Shown: positions 26,596 through 34,723 of the stretch, in pieces
Layout of the letters: every line of letters begins with the position of its first letter
Position numbering within the stretch: position 1 is the first letter of the stretch
DNA from: Lutibacter sp.
Lineage (GTDB): Bacteria; Bacteroidota; Bacteroidia; Flavobacteriales; Flavobacteriaceae
DNA: 64,000 bases
NCBI RefSeq assembly: GCF_013041805.1
Contig: NZ_JABDRI010000074.1
Location: forward strand, 1 to 64,000
Direction of reading: 5' to 3'
The notes under the pieces: generated by a model
Told to the model about the DNA's origin: nothing
Seen by the model: the letters and a program-made list of their open reading frames with translations, nothing else
Database searches by the model: none
Made by a program: the position numbers and the translations under genes

Positions 26596-28662
26596 ATGTT
26601 AGAGAAGAATATAAAAGCGCCAAGAGCTGAACGGATTGAAAAGAAATTAGAAATTCATGGTGATATAAGAGTCGATAATTATTATTGGCTTAATGAAAAG
26701 GAAAACCCTAAAGTTATAGACTATCTTAATGCTGAAAATGAATATTATGAGTTGAAAACTGCTCATACAAAAAAGTTTCAAGAAGATTTATTCGAGGAAA
26801 TGAAGTCTCGAATAAAAGAAGAAGATGAGTCTGTACCTTATAAAAAGAATAATTTTTATTATATCACTCGTTTTGAAAAAGGAAAGCAATATCCTATTTT
26901 TTCAAGAAAAAAAGGATCCTTATCAGCAAAAGAGGAAATTTTATTTGATGTAAACATATTAGCTAAAGGACACGATTATTTTAAACTATCGGGTTTATCA
27001 GTAAGTCCAAATAACAAATTAGTCTCATTTGGTTTGGATACCATAAGTAGACGGCAATACACTCTGCAGTTTAAAAATTTAGTAACAGGTGAAATTTTTC
27101 CTGAAAAAATCGAGAATACAACAGGAAGTGCATCTTGGGCGAGTGATAATAAAACGGTTTTTTATACTCAAAAAAATCCTGTAACATTAAGAAGCGAGAA
27201 AATATATAGACATGTTTTAGGAACTGATCCAGCATTAGATGTTGAAGTTTTTCACGAAAAAGATGAAGCTTACAGCACCTATGTTTACAGAACAAAATCA
27301 GACAAATATATTATTATAGGTTCACATAGCACAGTAGCCACAGAATATCAAATTCTTGAAGCAGATAACCCAATTGGGAATTTTAAGGTGTTTCAACCAA
27401 GAAAGCGACATTTGGAGTATAGTTTAGCACATTATAATGAACACTTTTATATTCTTACTAATAAAGACGGTGCAACCAATTTTAAGTTAATGAAAACTTT
27501 ATTAAATAAGACATTGAAAGAGAATTGGGTAGATGTAATTCCTCATAGAAAGGATGTTTTACTTGAAGATATTTCCATATTTAAAGATTTTTTAGTTATT
27601 GAAGAACGTGCAAATGGACTTAATAAAATAAGAGTGATGCGATGGGATTCATCTGAAGATTATTATCTTCCTTTTGAAGAAGAAACCTATGCTGCAGGCG
27701 TATATTTTAACCCTGAATTTGATACGAATATTATTCGATACGGTTATAATTCAATGACAACTCCTAGCTCTGTCATTGATTTTAATGTTGTAACAAGAAC
27801 TAAGGATATAAAAAAGGAACATGAAGTTTTAGGAGGTAATTTTGATAAAAAAAATTATAAAAGTGAACGATTATGGGCAACAGCTATTGATGGAACTAAA
27901 ATCCCTATATCATTAGTCTATCATAAAAATACAATACTAACAAATACAACACCGTTGCTTTTATATGGTTATGGCTCTTATGGTCATACCATTGACGCTA
28001 GCTTTAGTTCAACACGTTTAAGTTTGCTAGATAGAGGATTTATTTTTGCAATTGCACACGTTAGAGGAAGTGAATATTTAGGCAGAAAATGGTATGAAGA
28101 AGGTAAATTATTGAACAAAAAAAACACATTTACAGATTTTATTGATTGTGCCAAACATTTATTAGATATAAATTATACTTCACCAAGCCATTTGTATGCA
28201 AGTGGTGGTTCTGCAGGAGGGTTATTAATGGGAGCAGTAATAAATATAAACCCAAATTTATTTAATGGGATATTGGCGTCGGTTCCATTTGTTGATGTAG
28301 TTACAACTATGTTAGATGACACTATTCCGCTTACAGCAGGTGAATACGATGAATGGGGAAACCCAAATGAGAAGGAATTTTATGATTACATGAAATCATA
28401 TTCACCATATGACAATGTAACTAAACAGAACTATCCTAGTATGCTGATTACAACAGGATTAAATGACTCTCAAGTACAATATTTCGAACCTGCAAAATGG
28501 GTGGCAAAATTAAGAGAATTAAAAACAGATGACAATATTTTAATTATGCACACCAATATGAATACTGGGCATGGAGGAGCTTCAGGTAGATTTGATTCCC
28601 TTAAAGAAATAGCTAGAGATTATAGTTTTATTCTTGGTTTAGAAGGTTACAAAAAAGTTTAA
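26596..28662 (+). CDS. ptrB: S9 family peptidase, oligopeptidase B type
   Basis: 688 residues, no signal peptide. An N-terminal seven-bladed propeller (about 70-405) gates a C-terminal alpha/beta hydrolase domain. The catalytic Ser lies in ASGGSAGGLLMGAV, the Asp in GLNDSQVQYFEP and the His in NTGHGGASGR, and the S9A hallmark HVRGSEYLGRKWYEEGK is present. The enzyme cleaves short peptides, usually after basic residues, in the cytoplasm. Length and motifs are full. Single gene. Confidence 0.93.
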   Translation: MLEKNIKAPRAERIEKKLEIHGDIRVDNYYWLNEKENPKVIDYLNAENEYYELKTAHTKKFQEDLFEEMKSRIKEEDESVPYKKNNFYYITRFEKGKQYPIFSRKKGSLSAKEEILFDVNILAKGHDYFKLSGLSVSPNNKLVSFGLDTISRRQYTLQFKNLVTGEIFPEKIENTTGSASWASDNKTVFYTQKNPVTLRSEKIYRHVLGTDPALDVEVFHEKDEAYSTYVYRTKSDKYIIIGSHSTVATEYQILEADNPIGNFKVFQPRKRHLEYSLAHYNEHFYILTNKDGATNFKLMKTLLNKTLKENWVDVIPHRKDVLLEDISIFKDFLVIEERANGLNKIRVMRWDSSEDYYLPFEEETYAAGVYFNPEFDTNIIRYGYNSMTTPSSVIDFNVVTRTKDIKKEHEVLGGNFDKKNYKSERLWATAIDGTKIPISLVYHKNTILTNTTPLLLYGYGSYGHTIDASFSSTRLSLLDRGFIFAIAHVRGSEYLGRKWYEEGKLLNKKNTFTDFIDCAKHLLDINYTSPSHLYASGGSAGGLLMGAVININPNLFNGILASVPFVDVVTTMLDDTIPLTAGEYDEWGNPNEKEFYDYMKSYSPYDNVTKQNYPSMLITTGLNDSQVQYFEPAKWVAKLRELKTDDNILIMHTNMNTGHGGASGRFDSLKEIARDYSFILGLEGYKKV

Positions 28663-28673
28663 AAAAAAATTAT

Positions 28674-28681
28674 TAAATTTG
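28674..28681 (+). promoter_or_regulatory. -7 promoter element for the cysteine-synthase-like gene
   Basis: TAAATTTG, matching TAnnTTTG, 50 bases before the ATG at 28732. Confidence 0.5.
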
Positions 28682-28731
28682 CACGTTATAGTTTATTAAT
28701 CATAATTCATTTTTGAATTAAATTAAAAAAA

Positions 28732-29769
28732 ATGAGAAAAAATACAGGTATAAGTAAAAATATTTTAGACCTTGTTGGAAATACTCCTCTAATTAAGTTA
28801 AATAAAATCACAAAAAACCTTACTGGTAATTTTTATGTTAAGTACGAAGGATTTAATCCTGGACATTCTATGAAAGATAGAATTGCTATGCATATTATTG
28901 AAGATGCAGAAAAAAAAGGAATTTTAAAAGAAGGGAGCACAATAATTGAAACAACTTCTGGAAATACTGGTTTTAGTATGGCATTAGTTAGTATCATCAA
29001 AGGTTATAAGTGCATATTAGCTGTTAATTCTAAAGCTTCTAAAGGTAAAATTAACATGCTAAAATCTATGGGAGCAAAGGTATATGTGTGTCCTGGACAT
29101 GTGGCCGCCGATGACCCAAGATCTTATTATGAAGTAGCAAAACGTTTGCATAGAGAAACAGCCAATTCAATTTATATTAATCAATATTTTAATGAATTAA
29201 ACGGAGATGCTCACTATCGTTCAACCGGTCCTGAAATTTGGGAGCAAACTAATGGTGAGATAACTCATTTAGTTGCCGCTAGTGGGACAGGAGGTACAAT
29301 TTCAGGTGTATCAAAATATTTAAAAGAACAAAATCCATCGATTAAAACTTTAGGAGTAGATGCTTTTGGCTCAATTTTAAAGAAATTTCATGAAACAAAA
29401 GAATTTGATAAAAATGAAATTTATCCTTATAGAATTGAAGGTTTAGGTAAAAATTTGATTCCTACAGCGACTAATTTTGATTTGATTGATGTTTTTGAGA
29501 AAGTTACGGATGAAGCTGCAGCGCATAGAGCTAGAGAATTAGCGCTTACTGAAGGCCTTTTTACTGGTTATACGAGTGGAGCGGTTGTGCAAGCTGCAAT
29601 TCAATATGCTGAGAAAGGAATGTTTAATGAAAATTCAAAAGTTGTTCTTATATTACCAGATCATGGATCTCGCTACATGGAAAAAATATATAGTGATGAT
29701 TGGATGAAAGAGCAAGGTTTTTTTGATACACAAAAACAAGCACATTCTGAAGTAGAATATATTAAGTAA
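28732..29769 (+). CDS. PLP-dependent cysteine synthase family protein (possible cysteate synthase)
   Basis: 345 residues, fold-type II PLP enzyme. [16 protein letters not shown] starts the fold, the PLP Lys is K48 in NPGHSMKDR, the substrate loop is [12 protein letters not shown] and the phosphate loop is [14 protein letters not shown]. Canonical members make Cys from O-acetylserine or cystathionine from Ser. The immediate neighbour is a serine-palmitoyltransferase-family gene. In gliding Bacteroidota, sulfonolipids need cysteate made by an enzyme of this fold, so cysteate synthase is a reasonable alternative. The sequence alone does not decide between them. Confidence 0.85.
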   Translation: MRKNTGISKNILDLVGNTPLIKLNKITKNLTGNFYVKYEGFNPGHSMKDRIAMHIIEDAEKKGILKEGSTIIETTSGNTGFSMALVSIIKGYKCILAVNSKASKGKINMLKSMGAKVYVCPGHVAADDPRSYYEVAKRLHRETANSIYINQYFNELNGDAHYRSTGPEIWEQTNGEITHLVAASGTGGTISGVSKYLKEQNPSIKTLGVDAFGSILKKFHETKEFDKNEIYPYRIEGLGKNLIPTATNFDLIDVFEKVTDEAAAHRARELALTEGLFTGYTSGAVVQAAIQYAEKGMFNENSKVVLILPDHGSRYMEKIYSDDWMKEQGFFDTQKQAHSEVEYIK

Positions 29770-29786
29770 TTCATTTTTAATTAAAA

Positions 29787-29824
29787 AAAAGAGGTTAAAA
29801 ATTTATTTTTAACCTCTTTTTTTT
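29787..29824 (+). terminator. intrinsic terminator
   Basis: A 15-bp stem (AAAAGAGGTTAAAAA / TTTTTAACCTCTTTT) with a 4-base loop and trailing T run separates the cysteine-synthase-like gene from the next one. Confidence 0.85.
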
Positions 29825-29922
29825 GTAACATTAACATTTGAATAGCATAAAAAAAATACCGTACTTTGCAGTATTAAGTAGAAGTAATTTAAAAGTACAT
29901 TTTACTCAAAACAATTTAAAGA

Positions 29923-31170
29923 ATGAGAGATTTATTTGAAAGAATAGTTAAAGATAAAGGGCCTTTAGGAAAATGGGCTAAACAAGCTGAAGGGTATTAT
30001 GTGTTTCCTAAATTAGAAGGTGAGATTTCCAATAGAATGAAATTTAATGGCAAAGACGTAATTACTTGGAGTATTAATGATTACTTAGGCTTAGCGAATC
30101 ATCCTGAAGTTAGAAAAGCTGATGCTGAAGCTGCAGCAGAATATGGAATGGCTTACCCAATGGGAGCTAGAATGATGTCAGGACATACTAAATATCATGA
30201 ACAATTGGAGCGAGAATGTGCAGCGTTTGTAGAAAAAGAGGCCGCATATCTAGTTAATTTCGGTTATCAGGGTATGGTTTCTGCAATTGATGCATTGGTG
30301 AGTAAAAACGATGTAATAGTTTATGATATGGATGCGCATGCTTGTATTATTGATGGAGTTAGATTACATCCAGGCAAGCGTTTTACATTTCAGCATAATG
30401 ATATTGAAAGTTTAGAAAAAAACTTACATAGAGCTACAAAAATTGCAGATGAAACTGGAGGAGGTATTCTTGTTATTTCAGAGGGAGTTTTTGGAATGCG
30501 TGGAGAGCAAGGAAAATTAAAAGAAATTGTAGCCTTAAAAAGTAAATTTAATTTTAGACTTTTAGTTGATGATGCTCACGGTTTTGGAACTTTAGGAAAA
30601 GATGGAAAGGGAACAGGATTTGAACAAGGAGTTCAGAAAGATATAGATGTTTATTTTGCAACTTTTGCGAAATCAATGGCAGGTATTGGAGCATTTTTTG
30701 CTGCAGATAAGGATATAGTTCAATATTTACAATACAATATGCGTTCTCAAATGTTTGCAAAATCCTTACCAATGCCGATGGTAAAAGGTGCTCTAAAGCG
30801 CTTAGATATGCTTAGAACAATGCCTGAGCTTAAAGAAAAACTATGGGAGAATGTGAATGCTTTACAAAATGGTTTAAAAGATAACGGATTTAACATTGGG
30901 AAAACAAATACGTGTGTAACTCCTGTATTTTTAGAGGGTGATATACCTGAAGCAATGGCTATGGTAAATGATTTACGCGAAAACTATGGTATTTTTTGTT
31001 CAATAGTGGTTTATCCGGTAATTCCTAAGGGATTAATTATTTTGAGATTAATACCAACAACCACTCATACTTTAACAGATGTAAAAGAAACTATAGAATC
31101 TTTTTCAGCAATTCGAGAGAAGCTTGAAAAAGGAATTTATAAAAGAATTGCAGCTAAAATGATGGTTTAG
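29923..31170 (+). CDS. alpha-oxoamine synthase, serine palmitoyltransferase-like
   Basis: 415 residues, fold-type I PLP enzyme of the KBL/BioF/SPT group. The ring-stacking His is in YDMDAHACI (H139), the cofactor Asp/His are in LLVDDAHGFG, and the PLP Lys is K250 in ATFAKSMAGIG. Compared with BioF it has a longer N-terminus and the PKLEGEISNRMKFNGKDVI block seen in the Bacteroidota SPT-type proteins. These condense an acyl chain with Ser (sphingolipids) or cysteate (capnine, sulfonolipids). The cysteine-synthase-like gene next door favours the cysteate variant. Substrate choice is inference. Confidence 0.85.
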   Translation: MRDLFERIVKDKGPLGKWAKQAEGYYVFPKLEGEISNRMKFNGKDVITWSINDYLGLANHPEVRKADAEAAAEYGMAYPMGARMMSGHTKYHEQLERECAAFVEKEAAYLVNFGYQGMVSAIDALVSKNDVIVYDMDAHACIIDGVRLHPGKRFTFQHNDIESLEKNLHRATKIADETGGGILVISEGVFGMRGEQGKLKEIVALKSKFNFRLLVDDAHGFGTLGKDGKGTGFEQGVQKDIDVYFATFAKSMAGIGAFFAADKDIVQYLQYNMRSQMFAKSLPMPMVKGALKRLDMLRTMPELKEKLWENVNALQNGLKDNGFNIGKTNTCVTPVFLEGDIPEAMAMVNDLRENYGIFCSIVVYPVIPKGLIILRLIPTTTHTLTDVKETIESFSAIREKLEKGIYKRIAAKMMV

Positions 31171-31184
31171 AAAACATATTAAAT

Positions 31185-31225
31185 AAAAAAAGGCTTTTAG
31201 ATACATCTAAAAGCCTTTTTTTTTT
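31185..31225. terminator. bidirectional terminator
   Basis: An 11-bp GC-containing stem (AGGCTTTTAGA / TCTAAAAGCCT), extended by A and T tracts on both sides, lies between two convergent genes. Confidence 0.85.
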
Positions 31226-31244
31226 GATATTATAAAGTAAAATA

Positions 31245-31931
31245 TCAATAACCTTCAGACATATTTTTAAGTGAACTTTTATCAATAATTTTTATTTTTT
31301 TATTGACTAAGTTAATGATGCCATCCTTTTTTAAATTTGATAATAATCGTATAGCAGATTCAGTTGCTGTTCCAATAGTATTTGCAATTTCTTCTCTAGT
31401 TAAAATAACATCGATACAACCTTCATTGTCAACACCAAAAATTTCCTCTAAATGAATTAACGTTTCAGCCAATCTCTCTTTCACAGGTTTTTGAGCCATT
31501 TGTGAAACTAAAATATTAGCTTCATTTAATTGGTGTGAAATTATTTTCATAATATTTAATGAAAATTGACCATTATCTTTAATTGTGTCTAAAATATCTT
31601 GTTTTGGAATAAAACAAACATGCATATCCTCTAAAGCTGTTGCATTTAGACCAACTGGTTCGTCACTTAATATAGAACGCTGACCTAATATATCTCCTCC
31701 TTTAACAAATTTAATTATTTGTTCTTTACCGTTTGTACTAAGTTTAGTGAGTTTTCCTTTACCATCTCTAATACAATATAAACCATTAATCGCATTTCCT
31801 TCAGTCATTAAATTTTCACCTTTTTTAATAAAAAGCGAAGTTTTATGATCAGAGAATTTCTCCAACTCGTCATGAGTTAGACATTTAAGCGGGTTTAATC
31901 TTTTAATAATGCATTGTCCACATTTCGACAT
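31245..31931 (-). CDS. Crp/Fnr-family transcriptional regulator (Fnr/FixK-like)
   Basis: 228 residues. The cyclic-nucleotide-binding-like beta barrel (about 20-130) is followed by a winged helix (about 165-215) with LTREEIANTIGTATESAIRL. The Glu and Arg of the recognition helix match those that read the TGA/TCA half-sites. The N-terminus has C4, C7 and C17 and the barrel C53 and C106, a set that could bind an oxygen-sensitive Fe-S cluster, though spacing differs from E. coli Fnr. The gene is divergent from ccoI, and a palindromic Fnr box lies between them. Likely the oxygen-responsive activator of the cbb3 oxidase genes, also placed to control itself. Confidence 0.88.
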   Translation of the reverse strand: MSKCGQCIIKRLNPLKCLTHDELEKFSDHKTSLFIKKGENLMTEGNAINGLYCIRDGKGKLTKLSTNGKEQIIKFVKGGDILGQRSILSDEPVGLNATALEDMHVCFIPKQDILDTIKDNGQFSLNIMKIISHQLNEANILVSQMAQKPVKERLAETLIHLEEIFGVDNEGCIDVILTREEIANTIGTATESAIRLLSNLKKDGIINLVNKKIKIIDKSSLKNMSEGY

Positions 31932-31965
31932 ATACTTTAAATTTTAGGCTTAGCGGTAAGTGCGG

Positions 31966-31981
31966 CAAATGTACAAAAATA
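31966..31981 (-). promoter_or_regulatory. -7 elements of the Fnr-type gene
   Basis: Two adjacent minus-strand matches to TAnnTTTG, TACATTTG (31966-31973) and TATTTTTG (31974-31981), lie 35-50 bases before the ATG at 31931. They end 3 bases from the Fnr box. Confidence 0.5.
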
Positions 31982-31983
31982 AA

Positions 31984-31995
31984 TGATATTTATCA
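31984..31995. promoter_or_regulatory. Fnr-type palindrome upstream of ccoI
   Basis: TGATATTTATCA, an exact palindrome of the TGAT-N4-ATCA type used by Fnr/FixK regulators. Its centre lies about 42 bases before the transcription start predicted from the TAGTTTTG box at 32018, the usual class II activator position. The same site is found at 34452 with identical spacing to its promoter. Confidence 0.75.
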
Positions 31996-32017
31996 TTTTA
32001 TTAAGGCAATAAATGAA

Positions 32018-32025
32018 TAGTTTTG
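32018..32025 (+). promoter_or_regulatory. -7 promoter element of ccoI
   Basis: TAGTTTTG matches TAnnTTTG, 19 bases before the ccoI ATG and 22 bases after the Fnr box. Confidence 0.6.
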
Positions 32026-32044
32026 TAAACCATTTAATTAATTT

Positions 32045-34414
32045 ATGAGTTCGAATAATTGTTATCATTGCGGTGCTGATTGCGGAAAAAAACCTATTGT
32101 TTTTACTGAAAAAATATTTTGTTGCAATGGTTGTAAAACTGTTTATGAAATATTAAACGCTAATGAATTAAGTTGTTATTATGATTTAGAAGCAACTCCA
32201 GGGACAATTCCAAAGGATATTCAGGGAAAGTATAATTATTTAGATAATGAAGAAATTATACAGAAGTTAGTAGAATTTGATGATGGGGAAACCTCGGTAG
32301 TAGAATTTTATATTCCAAGTATTCATTGTAGTTCTTGTATTTGGGTATTAGAAAATTTGAATAAGCTAAATGATGGTGTTTCAACATCTATGGTAAATTT
32401 TCCTCTGAAAACAATTAGAATTACCTATAAAAATAAACTTACAAGTTTAAAAAAATTGGTAGAACTAATCACTTCAATAGGCTATGAACCCTACATAAGT
32501 TTAGAGGATGCTGATGCTAAGAATTCTAAAGTTGATCGCACACTAATCTATCAGGTTTCTTTAGCTGCTTTTTCGTTTGGTAATATTATGTTATTATCTT
32601 TTCCAGAATATTTTACAGCAGATGAGTTTTGGTTAGACCAGTACAAGCCTTTGTTTAGATGGTTAATGTTTATAATGGCAGTTCCGGTAGTATTTTATTC
32701 TGCAAAAGATTATTTTATATCAGCTTATAAAGGTCTTAGGCATAAAATGTTGAATATCGATGTTCCAATAGCTTTAGGAATTTCTGTATTATTTATAAGA
32801 AGTTCTGTGGAAATAATATTGCAAATTGGCGCAGGATTTTTTGACAGTTTAGCAGGACTAGTTCTCTTTTTGCTTTTAGGAAAGTTTTTTCAACAAAAAA
32901 CCTATAACTTCTTATCTTTTGAAAGAGACTATAGGTCATATTTCCCAATAGCAGTAACAAAAATAGTGAATGGAATTGAAGAAAGTTTGCCAGTTAAAGA
33001 TATTCAAAAAGGTGATCGCTTATTAATTAGAAATGAAGAATTAATTCCCGTTGATGGAATATTAATAAATGGAAATGCAGCGATTGATTATAGTTTTGTA
33101 ACTGGTGAATCTGTTCCTGTTACCAAAGAGTCTGGAGATAAAATTTTTGCAGGAGGAAAGCAAACGGCAGGAGCCATTGAAATGGATGTTTTAAGTACAA
33201 TTTCACAGAGCTATTTAACTCAATTATGGAGTAATGATATTTTTAATGAAGAGAACGATATTTCTATTAAAAACATTACGGATACCATAAGTAAATATTT
33301 TACAATTACAATTTTAATAATAGCTTTTGTTGCGGGTATATTTTGGTATTTCCATAATGCTGAAATGGCAATTAATGTTGTAACAGCAGTACTCATCATT
33401 GCTTGCCCTTGTGCTTTAGCATTATCAGCTCCATTTGCAATAGGTAATATTTTGAGAATTTTTGGATATAAAAATTTCTATTTAAAGAATGCTGAAACGA
33501 TTGAGAAAATGGCTAAAATAACCACTGTTATTTTTGATAAGACTGGAACAATTACCTCAAATGATAAGACTCAATTAATTTATAATGGGGAAGAACTTAG
33601 TAATGATGAACTTTCAAAAATTAAAACGGTTTTAAGAGCTTCAAACCATCCTTTAAGTAGAACACTATATCAATATTTAGATGTAGATGCTTTGGATGAA
33701 AAACCCACTTTATTTGATGAAGTTCTTGGGAAAGGTATTTTGTCAACAATTGATAATACTATAATTAAACTAGGTTCAGCAAACTTTTTAGGTTTACAAG
33801 ATGATGGAATAAATGAAACGATTATTTATATTAAAATAAATAACAGTTTAAAAGGAAGTTATAGTTTTAAAAATAGCTATAGAGAAGGAACAAAGCAAGT
33901 TTTTGAAAATTTGTCACAGAACTATAATCTGGTCATATTATCGGGAGATAATGACGGAGAAAAAGAATATTTACAGAAATTTCTTCCTGAGAATATTACT
34001 TATCAATTTAATCAAAAACCTGAAGATAAGCTAGAATATATTAAGGAACTTCAAAAAAATGGAGAGAAAGTAATGATGATTGGAGACGGTTTGAACGATG
34101 CAGGAGCTTTAGCTCAAAGTAATGTAGGTGTAGCTATTTCAGAAGATGTGAATGTTTTTTCTCCTGCTTGTGATGCTATTATTGATGCAAAACTTTTCAA
34201 CAAATTGCCTAAGTTTTTAACAATTGCAAACGAAACTGTCACAGTTATTAAGGCAAGTTTTGTAGTTTCATTTTTTTACAATATAATTGGTATGTATTTC
34301 GCACTTTCAGGATTATTAACACCCGTTGTTGCTGCGATTTTGATGCCTTTGAGTTCAATATCGATTGTAATATTTGTCACAATATTAACAAATTGGATTT
34401 CTAAAAAACTTTAG
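32045..34414 (+). CDS. ccoI: CcoI-type copper-transporting P1B ATPase
   Basis: 789 residues. An N-terminal Cys-rich domain (CYHCGADCGKKP, CCNGCKTVYEIL) precedes an HMA-like domain (IPSIHCSSCIWVLENL). The membrane core carries the CPC metal site (IIACPCALALSAP), the phosphatase TGES (VTGESVPV), the phosphorylation loop DKTGTITS and GDGLNDAGAL. About eight membrane segments. It moves Cu out of the cytoplasm for the CuB site of cbb3 oxidase. First of the cbb3 assembly and structural genes and preceded by an Fnr box. Confidence 0.93.
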   Translation: MSSNNCYHCGADCGKKPIVFTEKIFCCNGCKTVYEILNANELSCYYDLEATPGTIPKDIQGKYNYLDNEEIIQKLVEFDDGETSVVEFYIPSIHCSSCIWVLENLNKLNDGVSTSMVNFPLKTIRITYKNKLTSLKKLVELITSIGYEPYISLEDADAKNSKVDRTLIYQVSLAAFSFGNIMLLSFPEYFTADEFWLDQYKPLFRWLMFIMAVPVVFYSAKDYFISAYKGLRHKMLNIDVPIALGISVLFIRSSVEIILQIGAGFFDSLAGLVLFLLLGKFFQQKTYNFLSFERDYRSYFPIAVTKIVNGIEESLPVKDIQKGDRLLIRNEELIPVDGILINGNAAIDYSFVTGESVPVTKESGDKIFAGGKQTAGAIEMDVLSTISQSYLTQLWSNDIFNEENDISIKNITDTISKYFTITILIIAFVAGIFWYFHNAEMAINVVTAVLIIACPCALALSAPFAIGNILRIFGYKNFYLKNAETIEKMAKITTVIFDKTGTITSNDKTQLIYNGEELSNDELSKIKTVLRASNHPLSRTLYQYLDVDALDEKPTLFDEVLGKGILSTIDNTIIKLGSANFLGLQDDGINETIIYIKINNSLKGSYSFKNSYREGTKQVFENLSQNYNLVILSGDNDGEKEYLQKFLPENITYQFNQKPEDKLEYIKELQKNGEKVMMIGDGLNDAGALAQSNVGVAISEDVNVFSPACDAIIDAKLFNKLPKFLTIANETVTVIKASFVVSFFYNIIGMYFALSGLLTPVVAAILMPLSSISIVIFVTILTNWISKKL

Positions 34415-34451
34415 TATGTTTGTGAGAGATTGAAAATAATCATTTTTAATA

Positions 34452-34463
34452 TGATAAATATCA
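34452..34463. promoter_or_regulatory. Fnr-type palindrome upstream of ccoS
   Basis: TGATAAATATCA, the exact reverse complement of the site at 31984. It ends 22 bases before the TATTTTTG box at 34486, the same distance as at ccoI. Confidence 0.75.
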
Positions 34464-34485
34464 TTAGTTTTTATAAAAAAGAATT

Positions 34486-34493
34486 TATTTTTG
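34486..34493 (+). promoter_or_regulatory. -7 promoter element of ccoS-NO-Q-P
   Basis: TATTTTTG matches TAnnTTTG, 28 bases before the ccoS ATG. Confidence 0.6.
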
Positions 34494-34521
34494 TAGGCGT
34501 ATCAAATTTTAAAATCTAAAA

Positions 34522-34704
34522 ATGGAAGTAGTATACATTACTATAGGTGTTAGCGTTATTGTTGCTATCTTATTTTTTACTGCATTTATTAAGTCAGTAA
34601 AATCGGGTCAGTACGAAGATACGTATACGCCTTCAGTACGAATGTTATTTGATGACGAGCTAGTTTCCGAAAAAGATATAAAAAAAGAAAAATCAACTAA
34701 ATAA
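34522..34704 (+). CDS. ccoS: cbb3 oxidase assembly protein CcoS
   Basis: 60 residues: one membrane helix (about 3-22), then a short cytoplasmic tail with SGQYEDTYTPSVRMLFDDE, the family signature. CcoS is needed for cofactor insertion into cbb3 oxidase. It has its own Fnr-box promoter and lies 19 bases ahead of ccoNO, so it is probably the first gene of the structural operon. Confidence 0.9.
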   Translation: MEVVYITIGVSVIVAILFFTAFIKSVKSGQYEDTYTPSVRMLFDDELVSEKDIKKEKSTK

Positions 34705-34723
34705 TTAATTAATCAATCAAAGT

